Shown one piece after another: positions 9,060 to 15,438 of a DNA stretch of 18,205 nt. The notes below the pieces were generated by a model that worked only from the letters and a program-made list of their open reading frames with translations, was not told where the DNA came from and made no database searches. Within the stretch, counting starts at the first letter, position 1, and each line of letters begins with the position of its first letter. The stretch is from Lachnospiraceae bacterium (GTDB lineage Bacteria > Bacillota > Clostridia > Lachnospirales > Lachnospiraceae): positions 1 to 18,205 of the forward strand of contig JAEEKC010000364.1 in NCBI GenBank assembly GCA_016282215.1. Reading direction: 5' to 3'. The translations under genes and the position numbers were made by a program.

Positions 9060-9089
9060 ATTATACACATTTGACTATCCCGCCGTCAA
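9060..9089 (-). promoter_or_regulatory. Predicted sigma-A promoter of the 1517-aa surface protein gene
   Basis: On the minus strand a -35 TTGACG (9089-9084) is followed after 18 bp by a perfect -10 TATAAT (9065-9060). It faces the surface protein gene, giving a 5' leader of roughly 70 nt before the AGGAGG site at 8998-8993. Confidence 0.7.
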
Positions 9090-9146
9090 TAGAAGAACTT
9101 AACAAAAACATGACAAAAAACGTGACATGATTCACATCGGTTCGTT

Positions 9147-10952
9147 TTATTTCACTGTTATCTTTACTTTTTTAAAGAGTCCGTTCTGCGCGTAGACATA
9201 GATATTGCAGCTACCGGCGGCTACCGCCTTTACCTTTCCTTTTTTTGTGACTGTAGCAATGCTTACATCGGATGACTCGTACCGAAACTTAGCTGTATGA
9301 TAGTTTACCTTCTTTTTAGTCTTTACTGACGCTTTGATCTTGGCAGTTTTTCCTTTCTTTATGGAAAATTTGCTCTTTTTACAACTAAGTTTCAGGGGAT
9401 TGCCCTTCTTACCGCCTTCCGTGATGCAGTGGACCGTCTTTGCCGTTTCCAAAACTTCCTGTCCCTTCACGGCAAGCACAGTATATTTGTAATAGGTCCC
9501 CTTTTTCAGTTTTTTGGCAACATACTTATTTCCGGTCACTTTTGCGATCTGCTTCATCTTCTTACCGCACTTGCTCCCAAAGATGATATAGCCATCCGCA
9601 TCTTTTACTTTTTTCCAGGTCAGGGTGATCTTCTTTTTTCCGCCTTTGGCTTTCAGGCAAAGCGCGCTGAATCTGCTGCCTTTGATATCATCTTTATCCG
9701 TATCCGCAGTCAGGATGGTATTGGTCATTTCCTCTATGGAAATAGCCGTCTCTTTATCCGTATCGGATGGGGGATTTTGCGGCTGCTCTTCTTTTGGATC
9801 TTCCTTTTTCTCTTCTTTCGGCTCTTCTTTTTTCTCTTCCTTTGGATCTTCTTTCGGATCCTCCTTTTTTACTTCAAAAGGATCACGGAGCCATGTCATG
9901 GTAAGGGCTTTTTTGCCATTGTTAAAAAGTGCCCCAGCACCCATATCAAAACCTCCCTTTTTATCAAAACTAAGTTTCAGTTTCTCACCCTTGGCAACGA
10001 AGGTTTCCGCTTTGATAAACGCTTTTTCCGCCGTGATCACATCCGATGAGATCTCTACGCCCTCCGGCAGTTTCACATCCTTGAGCCTGATCAGGTTTTC
10101 CTCCGCATCACCTGTCTTATATGTCTTCCACACACCAATAGCCTCATGATAGGAGTTTAAGTCCAGCGTTGAGTTTTCAATCTCCAAAAATCCGTTTCTG
10201 ACCAGGATAGCGTTGTGATTTCTCTCATTTCCTTCATCCAGTTTAACCTTCATCTTCACATAACTGTCTCTGATCACAAGCGATGCGGTTTTCATATCGT
10301 TCTCTGCCATAGAATTCAGTGCTGCATTTATTTCCGACCCCCTTCCGCAGGTCCCATAGTTAAAAATTCCACCGGTACAGTTATCGATATTAAGATGACA
10401 GTGATCAAATGTCAGCACCAGATCCTTGTTCACTTTATTTGCCCCCGGATAAAGCATGGCAAAAATATCAGCCTCCGTCATATTGATGGTGACATTTTCA
10501 AAATTCATATCGACTTGGGAATAAATCGCGATCTCATCATTTTGCAGATTTAAGGTACCGCCGCCTTTTATGGTGATCGGATCTCCTTCCGAACGGCAGA
10601 CAAATGTATCTCCGCCATATTTTGCGACCAGATTATTTACAGTTCCCTCCTTGACAATAACCGTTGTTCCCGGCTGTAGTTCAAACATGTCGCCCGCCCT
10701 TGCTTTCTCATGAGAAGGATTTTCCGTATAGGAATAATACTTTGTCCAGGCATCAATATTGACACCGGCCAGCGTCAGGGTCTTGGTTTCCGGGTCATAA
10801 CTCCAGCCGTCACGTTCCACGTAACTTGTGATCGACGGAATATCAATAGGACCAATGTATTCCGGTTCCTCAGCCTGTGTTTTTTGCACTGACAATAAAC
10901 TCATTACAAATAAAGTGGTCATAAGCATCGACAATCTTCTCAGTTTTCTCAT
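9147..10952 (-). CDS. Exported multidomain protein: beta-helix-like, FnIII-like and Ig-like domains
   Basis: The 601-residue protein begins MRKLRRLSMLMTTLFVMSLL, a clear signal peptide with likely cleavage after TQA. I chose the ATG at 10952 because AGGGGAG precedes it by five bases; an in-frame TTG at 10976 is the alternative. The mature N-terminal part (to about residue 350) opens with WSYDPETKTLTLAGVNI and has repeated hydrophobic strands ending in Asn/Gly turns, as in right-handed beta-helix or carbohydrate-binding surface proteins. A Lys/Glu/Asp/Pro repeat linker spans about 361-396. A fibronectin III-like domain follows (about 432-505, ITLTWKKVKDADGYIIFG). A Big_2-type Ig-like domain (about 525-601, SSDVSIATVTKKGKVKAVAAG) ends the protein. 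It probably acts outside the cell, binding polysaccharide or host matrix. No catalytic residues are recognisable. It has its own promoter and no clear terminator after its stop. Confidence 0.82.
   Translation of the reverse strand: MRKLRRLSMLMTTLFVMSLLSVQKTQAEEPEYIGPIDIPSITSYVERDGWSYDPETKTLTLAGVNIDAWTKYYSYTENPSHEKARAGDMFELQPGTTVIVKEGTVNNLVAKYGGDTFVCRSEGDPITIKGGGTLNLQNDEIAIYSQVDMNFENVTINMTEADIFAMLYPGANKVNKDLVLTFDHCHLNIDNCTGGIFNYGTCGRGSEINAALNSMAENDMKTASLVIRDSYVKMKVKLDEGNERNHNAILVRNGFLEIENSTLDLNSYHEAIGVWKTYKTGDAEENLIRLKDVKLPEGVEISSDVITAEKAFIKAETFVAKGEKLKLSFDKKGGFDMGAGALFNNGKKALTMTWLRDPFEVKKEDPKEDPKEEKKEEPKEEKKEDPKEEQPQNPPSDTDKETAISIEEMTNTILTADTDKDDIKGSRFSALCLKAKGGKKKITLTWKKVKDADGYIIFGSKCGKKMKQIAKVTGNKYVAKKLKKGTYYKYTVLAVKGQEVLETAKTVHCITEGGKKGNPLKLSCKKSKFSIKKGKTAKIKASVKTKKKVNYHTAKFRYESSDVSIATVTKKGKVKAVAAGSCNIYVYAQNGLFKKVKITVK
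9784..9876 (-). repeat. Tandem DNA repeats coding for a KEDPKEE-type linker
   Basis: Short degenerate repeats of the reverse complement of TCTTCTTTTGGATC-like units encode alternating KEDPKE, KEEKKE and KEEPKE. They form a flexible charged spacer between the N-terminal domain and the FnIII-like domain of the 601-aa exported protein. The repeats are likely to vary in number between strains. Confidence 0.7.
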
Positions 10953-11008
10953 TCTTTCTCCCCTTATGAATTTCAATACCTCTTTCCGTCACTTTCGAAT
11001 ATGCTTTC

Positions 11009-11037
11009 ATCATACAATCATAACGCATCACTGACAA
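11009..11037 (-). promoter_or_regulatory. Predicted sigma-A promoter of the 601-aa exported protein gene
   Basis: On the minus strand a -35 TTGTCA (11037-11032) is separated by 17 bp from the -10 TATGAT (11014-11009). It is divergent from the yerC-like promoter, with the two -35 boxes 28 bp apart, so the two genes could share control. Confidence 0.65.
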
Positions 11038-11065
11038 GCATTTCATTACAGAAACCTTATGATTA

Positions 11066-11112
11066 TTGACGATATCGCAAAAACTGTGCTATAATGAACA
11101 ATAATTTAGCAC
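11066..11112 (+). promoter_or_regulatory. Predicted yerC-like promoter with overlapping dyad
   Basis: A -35 TTGACG (11066-11071) and a perfect -10 TATAAT (11090-11095) are separated by 18 bp, with TGC forming an extended -10. The dyad GTGCTA (11086-11091) and TAGCAC (11107-11112) flanks the -10 and the start site, with one arm overlapping the -10. A repressor bound there would block transcription. GGAGGTGG (11142-11149) is the ribosome binding site of the following gene. Confidence 0.7.
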
Positions 11113-11153
11113 TGTAAAGCAAAAAAGCGCATTTTGATTTCGGAGGTGGCAAA

Positions 11154-11453
11154 ATGATCAAAGAATTACAATCCGAATCCGTGGATTATCTGTTCCAATC
11201 GATTCTGACCTTAAAAGATGTCGGAGAATGCCATACATTCTTCGAAGATATCTGCACGGTGAACGAGATCCTGTCATTGGCGCAGCGCCTGGAAGTGGCC
11301 AAAATGCTTGTAGATAAAAAGACTTATATCGATATTGCCGAAAAAACCGGTGCCTCCACCGCTACCATCAGCCGCGTGAACCGTTCTCTGGCCTATGGGA
11401 ACGGCGGGTATGATATCGTATTTGGAAGGGTGAACAAAGAAAAGAATGATTAA
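11154..11453 (+). CDS. yerC: YerC/YecD family TrpR-related DNA-binding protein
   Basis: The 99-residue protein matches the YerC family of TrpR-like helical regulators found across Firmicutes. The family-typical LTLKDVGECHTFFEDICTVN is near the N-terminus. A helix-turn-helix follows at about residues 58-80 (YIDIAEKTGASTATISRVNR), then the ending SLAYGNGGYDIVF. The length fits the family. The start is firm, because GGAGGTGG lies five bases before the ATG. The promoter carries an inverted repeat over its -10 region, which suggests autoregulation (inference). The target genes of the family are not well defined. The gene is followed directly by a repeat and a strong hairpin terminator. Confidence 0.9.
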   Translation: MIKELQSESVDYLFQSILTLKDVGECHTFFEDICTVNEILSLAQRLEVAKMLVDKKTYIDIAEKTGASTATISRVNRSLAYGNGGYDIVFGRVNKEKND

Positions 11454-11455
11454 GG

Positions 11456-11484
11456 TTGTCAAAAAGAACCGTCCCCATTGACAA
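11456..11484. repeat. Short REP-like element
   Basis: TTGTCAA (11456-11462) and TTGACAA (11478-11484) are inverted arms around AAAGAACCGTCCCCA. From memory, this word within TTGTCAA/TTGACAA ends recurs in many clostridial genomes as a dispersed intergenic repeat, sometimes near REP-associated tyrosine transposases. Only one copy is in this window, so its repeat status is not shown here. It starts three bases after the yerC-like stop. Confidence 0.4.
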
Positions 11485-11538
11485 TCCTGCTGCAAGAAAA
11501 AAACCTCACATAGTGAGGTTTTTTTCTTGCAGCAGGAT
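11484..11538. terminator. Long perfect hairpin, probable bidirectional terminator
   Basis: The 25-bp arms at 11484-11508 and 11514-11538 are perfectly complementary around the loop CATAG. The inner part, a run of seven A, then CCTCA, TGAGG and seven T, is a classic rho-independent terminator that works on both strands. It would stop the yerC-like gene from the left and the integrase gene from the right. The outer part (ATCCTGCTGCAAG and its complement) extends the stem far beyond what termination needs and merges with the tRNA-like sequence next to it. Confidence 0.8.
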
Positions 11539-11625
11539 ACGGGAGTCGAACCCCGTTGAAAACCCTCAACCCCATTGATTTTACTGACTTTTTTCACCCC
11601 TGGGAGGGGTTACATGGGGTTACAT
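11539..11625 (-). other. Candidate integrase attachment region with tRNA 3'-end-like sequence and arm repeats
   Basis: On the minus strand the sequence around 11554-11540 reads GGGGTTCGACTCCCG, the TPsiC-arm signature of tRNA genes. Beyond it the strand continues TATCCTGCTGCA, like an acceptor end. Upstream on that strand there is only a small GTTGA/TCAAC hairpin and no D-arm or anticodon arm, so no complete tRNA is present. Two perfect tandem copies of GGGGTTACAT (11606-11615 and 11616-11625) and a CCCCT/AGGGG hairpin (11596-11610) abut the integrase stop codon and resemble arm-type binding sites. Integrases commonly use tRNA 3' ends as attachment sites, so this may be one end of an integrated element. 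The opposite attachment copy is not in the window. Confidence 0.4.
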
Positions 11626-11626
11626 T

Positions 11627-12832
11627 TTAGTAATGCATTGCTTCTGATATCTGCTTAGCCTTCTTTTCACGTTTCTTGTTTGAGAAATAATAATACTGCT
11701 TGGTACAATGTATGTCTGAATGTCCCATCTGTTCAATGATTACCGCTTCATCCACTCCGGCATCTATCAGTGTCGTACCATACGTTTTACGGATCTTATG
11801 CATTGACCGTTCCTTGATGCCAAGTTTGTTGCAAATCCTGCGTAACGCATGATCAGCCGAAACGATATTATATCTTTTTGTTTTATTCTCAAACATAAAC
11901 TCTTTTCCCTGAGAAATCGAAAGAATTTGTTCTAATGTCCAGTTCGCGCTCTCCGCAACGAACACATAACGATCACCGGCACTTGTTTTCGGATACTCTC
12001 TTACAAGACATTTCATCTTGCCATCAACTTTTTCCCTCACTTCGGTCCTGCGTACATGAATCATTATCATGTCATTTTCTCTGCTTATATCTGTCTTTTT
12101 CAGTGCTACCAACTCTCCGACTCTCATGCCGGTCTGAAAGGCAAGCAGTATAAGAAGATTTATGAGGCTGGGATGCTGCTTTATGTAGTCCGTTATCAGT
12201 ATCGCCTCTTCTTCAGAAAAAACCTGGTCTTCTTTTACAATAACCTTATGTCGGAATGTATTTTTGGAAAACTGTATATCTCCAAAAAAGACCTTTGCAC
12301 TTATGTTTGTATATTTCCCTTTTGCAAATAACAGCATACCCCGAATAATTGTTCGCAGGTTCGCATATCCTTTTGATGTAAGCTTTTTCTCGGAAATTGT
12401 TGTCTTGATGAAATCCTCCAGTATCTCTTCTGTAATTGTAGAGAAGACCATTTTCTCAATATACTTATCCTTTATATACCTGTTATAATCTTCTTCATAG
12501 CGGTCATATGTTCCCTGTGTAATCTCGCCATACCTGAGTTTCTGTTGAAGGTACATATAGAATACATCTTTTACTGTAGGCCTTTCTTCCAATTCTCTTT
12601 CGTGCCGTATGATTTCTTTTTCTACCGCCTCCTTCGTAGATTTCCTGATGAGCGTTTTAACGCCATCTTTCATCAACTTAGTATACCATGAACCATTTTT
12701 TCCCTGCCAGATGTTATGACCTTCAAGATATCTTTTTCTTTCTGCCATCTCAATCTGTGCCTGTAGTGTGGCTTCATCTATCATACCACTTTCAAGGGCA
12801 ATCCGCAAATATTCGTTTTCGTTGTAGTACAA
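11627..12832 (-). CDS. int: Tyrosine site-specific recombinase (integrase)
   Basis: The 401-residue protein is a phage/ICE-type tyrosine recombinase that would insert and excise a mobile element. An N-terminal DNA-binding region (about residues 40-80, GKNGSWYTKLMKDGVKTLIR) and a SAM-like core-binding domain precede the catalytic domain. The catalytic residues are visible: Arg in TGMRVGELVALK (near 236), His and Arg in HKIRKTYGT (near 344), His in GHSDIH (near 369) and the nucleophile Tyr in TKQYYYF (near 380). I take the TTG at 12832 as start because AGAGGTG lies seven bases ahead of it. The gene lies downstream of the small unknown gene on the same strand, and its stop is next to the putative attachment region. 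It appears intact. Confidence 0.92.
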   Translation of the reverse strand: MYYNENEYLRIALESGMIDEATLQAQIEMAERKRYLEGHNIWQGKNGSWYTKLMKDGVKTLIRKSTKEAVEKEIIRHERELEERPTVKDVFYMYLQQKLRYGEITQGTYDRYEEDYNRYIKDKYIEKMVFSTITEEILEDFIKTTISEKKLTSKGYANLRTIIRGMLLFAKGKYTNISAKVFFGDIQFSKNTFRHKVIVKEDQVFSEEEAILITDYIKQHPSLINLLILLAFQTGMRVGELVALKKTDISRENDMIMIHVRRTEVREKVDGKMKCLVREYPKTSAGDRYVFVAESANWTLEQILSISQGKEFMFENKTKRYNIVSADHALRRICNKLGIKERSMHKIRKTYGTTLIDAGVDEAVIIEQMGHSDIHCTKQYYYFSNKKREKKAKQISEAMHY

Positions 12833-12906
12833 TAGATTTCACCTCTTTTCACACAGCCCGCAGGTCTTATTCAACCATCCACACCTTATTATGAAACGAC
12901 CGGAAA

Positions 12907-13311
12907 TCAGTTCTCAGATTTCGATGGATCATCCTTTTCCATTTCATCCATACTTTCCCTGTCCTTTGATTTTTCTCGTCTTTCACACGCGCAACACCAC
13001 TCATTCGTGGGACCAAACTCATCAAATCCGATCATATATCCCAGTTCTTCAAAGAATTCTCTAACCTTTTCCTTATCTATAGAAATGGAATCTTTATCTC
13101 TGTCGTAACTCAGCAATCCACAGTCACCATCTACAACTGTTTTTATATGATATCTCGCTGTCGATTCCGGCATTTCATAACATTCCAAAAATTCTTTTTT
13201 CAGACCTTTCAGTGAATTATCATACACATATACACACTCATAGAGATCATAATGCGTTGCCATATGCCTAAGCCACGCCACCATTTTTTTCTTGTTTCCT
13301 TCGCTTGCCAT
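12907..13311 (-). CDS. Small acidic protein of unknown function, possibly winged-helix
   Basis: The 134-residue product is not recognised. Residues about 1-45 look helical. They are followed by PESTARYHIKTVVDGDCGLL and YDRDKDSISIDKEKVREFF, a layout that could be a helix-turn-helix followed by a beta-wing. Later comes CCACERR, a small cysteine group, and the C-terminus is a charged low-complexity tail (about residues 113-134). The ATG at 13311 has a GGAAGGAGAG site upstream. It precedes the integrase by 74 bp on the same strand, so it may be co-transcribed and act as a regulator or accessory factor of the element. Membership in a known family cannot be claimed. Confidence 0.65.
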   Translation of the reverse strand: MASEGNKKKMVAWLRHMATHYDLYECVYVYDNSLKGLKKEFLECYEMPESTARYHIKTVVDGDCGLLSYDRDKDSISIDKEKVREFFEELGYMIGFDEFGPTNEWCCACERREKSKDRESMDEMEKDDPSKSEN

Positions 13312-14062
13312 AATCTTCTCTCTCCTTCCTGCTTAATCAGTAGTTTATTAACTCCGTATTTTTCATACCGGGACTTAACATTACCTCTTGATTGTATTCA
13401 ATTCCCGATCTGTTTCGTAATAAGGTGTCATGATCAAATTGCCTTCACTTATATAGTGGTACATCTCAATCGAAAAGATGATTTAACAGATCATGTTTAT
13501 CACCCCTTCATGTTTAACGTAGGCGATGAATTACGATATCGGGAAAAGGATTGGGTAAATTCCCTCTATCTATACTTAGGTCGATAATCAGCTTGATTCC
13601 GAAAAAAAGAGAAAAAAATACAAGAAAAATACAAATTTCTTTTGCGCAAACCTTCTGCGTATAAAAACGCAGCCATTTCGGAGCATTTTTGCAAAAGTTC
13701 TGCGGATTGCAAAAAACGCAACAACTCTGCGGGGCAAAAAGCCAGTAATTACGCGCCTTTTGAAGGTAGCAAATGATCTGCGGCGCTTTTATAACATGTC
13801 ATTTTTGAATGTAACAGACCATATTCCGGGGTGCGGACTTTCTGCGATTGTAAAATGCCTTTATTTATAGGCTTGCAAAATATTTGCGCCGCGCAGACAA
13901 TTTGCGCTGATAATGAAAAATGTGATAACAGGATACGCATGATAGGTGCAGGCACCATCACGCAAAACCGGCTGCCCACGGCATCCGGAACAGGGTATAC
14001 CCTGCAACCCTATCTGCGATTTTGACTATATTTTCATGACCGGCGACCATATTATTCTATAC
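13312..14062. other. Gene-poor region rich in short repeats
   Basis: About 750 bases hold no gene I can support. The first 275 bases carry the upstream region of the 134-aa gene and a coding-like plus-strand fragment (13456-13587). At 13614-13634 there are two AAAAATACAA repeats 11 bp apart. From 13654 to 13897 the word TCTGCG occurs five times on the plus strand (13654, 13699, 13726, 13777, 13841) and once inverted (CGCAGA, 13892), interspersed with TTGCAAAA and TTTGCGC words. AT-rich repeats followed by clustered short words resemble an iteron or regulatory region, but no replication gene is recognised nearby. Confidence 0.4.
13456..13587 (+). pseudogene. Coding-like fragment, unrecognised
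   Basis: The plus-strand frame reads VVHLNRKDDLTDHVYHPFMF and NVGDELRYREKDWV to a TAA at 13585-13587. The composition looks like a real protein segment. There is no ribosome binding site before the only start-like codon (GTG 13456), and the upstream part of the frame is antisense to the 134-aa gene. It may be the remnant of a gene damaged during rearrangement, or chance. Confidence 0.2.
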
Positions 14063-14119
14063 AAAAAAAGAGGCGCACAGCGTGCGCACATCTCTCATAG
14101 ATGCGCACGACATGCGCCT
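14063..14119 (-). terminator. Strong terminator of the pqqD-to-nucleotidyltransferase operon
   Basis: On the minus strand a long imperfect stem opens with AGGCGCA (14119-14113), closes with TGCGCCT (14077-14071) and is then followed by CTTTTTTT (14070-14063). Inside, CGTGCGC pairs with GCGCACG, and ATCT with AGAT, around a short loop. The U-run after a GC-rich stem is the classic rho-independent pattern. It lies 170 bp after the nucleotidyltransferase stop. The plus strand also has a T-rich tract after the stem, so it may act in both directions. Confidence 0.75.
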
Positions 14120-14143
14120 GATTTTCTATTTTTTTATAATTAT

Positions 14144-14160
14144 TGCGCACATCGTGCGCA
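14144..14160. repeat. 17-bp palindrome related to the neighbouring terminator stem
   Basis: TGCGCAC-ATC-GTGCGCA has 7-bp arms around three bases. Its centre, GCGCACATCGTGCGC, differs by one base from GCGCACAGCGTGCGC at 14073-14087, and a third related form, GCGCACGACATGCGC, lies at 14103-14117. It has no U-run of its own on either side, so it is not an obvious second terminator. It may be an operator or a small dispersed repeat. Confidence 0.6.
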
Positions 14161-14289
14161 TCCTATGAATGTAATCCCCTCATCCCAACCAATTATCAAA
14201 TAGTATGCGATTACGCACACCCCACACATCTTCATCCAATTCTTTTACAACATTGCATGCTGCAGCAAAGAATTACGAATTACATTTGA

Positions 14290-15423
14290 TCAGGCATCCC
14301 TGATCGCCTTTGCTTCTACGCTAAAACGTTTTTCCCTCATGGATCTAAAAGTACGATAAAAGGGCAAAATCACAAGTAGTACTTTATATCTGTAAAATAC
14401 CGGGTACGCTGCTGCATAAGCCTCATAATCCTTATTTTTCCTGCTGACCGGAACTGAAATGCGATATATCATATATCGTGCCTTGCTCCAACCGTTTTTG
14501 CGGATCGTATTCCTGACCCTGTTTGTGCATGTGCCATAAGTCCCTGAGGAGAAAACAAAACCAAGCATCTCTTCCTCTTCATCCGTTAGTTTTTCACCCT
14601 CAAACAGATGCAGGGATAACGACCGGTTTAACTTTTCAAAGTCACCGATTCCGAGTTTTTCAGTCTCTGCCGTTACATAATCCATATCCAGAGTTTCCTT
14701 TTTCAGATACACATAGGTATCAAGAAGTGACCGTATACCGGTTCCGCTGATTGAATAATGCTTATGCTCATGGGCGATCATATACACATAAAAGTCTTCC
14801 GGTGAAAAATGATACCCGTATTCGTTCCCATCATCCTTTATCAGCCGGCTTTTGATATTTGCATAATACTTCTGCATCTTATCATCATGCCCTTTTCCAA
14901 AGAGTGACCTGTGCATCTCAAAATTGCAAACCGGTTTCTTATAATAACAATCATGATTTCCAGTCCCGAAATGCTCTGCAGCAAAACCCATACCCACAAG
15001 GATCTCTTTTACCTTGTCCGCTTTTGTTTCATCAAACAATATGTCATGGTCTGCCATCTGACGCATCCCATAGGAAGGATAGTAATCTTTCAGCACTACA
15101 CCTTTCAGAGGCATGTACCATATCCCTTCCTGCTCCATTCTTTCAAACAGGGCTGACATCTCTGCATCCATGAGACCAAGCTTCCGCATTGCTTTTGCTT
15201 TCGCCTGTGTAAATGCCCTATCATATATCCCTGCTGATTCTAATGCGTATGCTACGGCACCGGTCAGCAGATGTATGTATGACGCTCTGTAAAGCAGGAC
15301 AATATTCATTTTGCTGACACGGCATTTATCCGGTAACAGACCTCTGACGGCGCATCCACACAGATATATGCAATCTTCCAATGCTTTTCTGTATTCCACT
15401 TTGGTCACGGTTTTATCAGCCAT
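14290..15423 (-). CDS. NTP_transf_5-type nucleotidyltransferase family protein
   Basis: The 377-residue product fits the Pfam NTP_transf_5 (uncharacterised nucleotidyltransferase) family. The characteristic motif is at about residues 102-130: MPLKGVVLKDYYPSYGMRQM followed by ADHDIL, whose Lys-Gly and Asp-x-Asp residues are the likely nucleotide and metal ligands. A C-terminal helical half follows, with HEHKHYSISGTGIRSLLD. Members of this family recur in ribosomal peptide clusters, including paeninodin-type lasso peptide clusters, where they are suspected to modify the product. The substrate is unknown. The gene starts 15 bp after the ABC gene with an AGAGGGA site and is the last gene of the operon, before a strong terminator. 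It appears complete. Confidence 0.82.
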   Translation of the reverse strand: MADKTVTKVEYRKALEDCIYLCGCAVRGLLPDKCRVSKMNIVLLYRASYIHLLTGAVAYALESAGIYDRAFTQAKAKAMRKLGLMDAEMSALFERMEQEGIWYMPLKGVVLKDYYPSYGMRQMADHDILFDETKADKVKEILVGMGFAAEHFGTGNHDCYYKKPVCNFEMHRSLFGKGHDDKMQKYYANIKSRLIKDDGNEYGYHFSPEDFYVYMIAHEHKHYSISGTGIRSLLDTYVYLKKETLDMDYVTAETEKLGIGDFEKLNRSLSLHLFEGEKLTDEEEEMLGFVFSSGTYGTCTNRVRNTIRKNGWSKARYMIYRISVPVSRKNKDYEAYAAAYPVFYRYKVLLVILPFYRTFRSMREKRFSVEAKAIRDA

Positions 15424-15438
15424 TACATTCCCTCTGCC

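Noticed and set aside
9061..9069. TTATACACA, a perfect match to the DnaA box pattern TTATNCACA
   Set aside because: It is a single copy, it overlaps the -10 of the surface protein promoter, and there is no second box or origin gene nearby. Chance is the simplest explanation.
11539..11625. A complete tRNA gene
   Set aside because: Only the TPsiC-arm-like and acceptor-like 3' portion is recognisable. No D-arm or anticodon arm can be drawn upstream on the minus strand.
13749..13979. Minus-strand 76-codon frame with several cysteines, considered as a missing peptide precursor
   Set aside because: It lies beyond the operon terminator, lacks a convincing ribosome binding site and a leader-core layout, and covers the repeat-rich non-coding stretch.
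13600..14200. CRISPR array, suggested by clustered short repeats
   Set aside because: The repeats are six to fifteen bases, unevenly spaced, and lack constant repeat-spacer units. No cas gene is present.
13946..14203. Plus-strand 85-codon frame
   Set aside because: It runs through the terminator stem and the palindromes, with Arg/His/Ala-rich translation caused by those repeats. It is not a credible gene.
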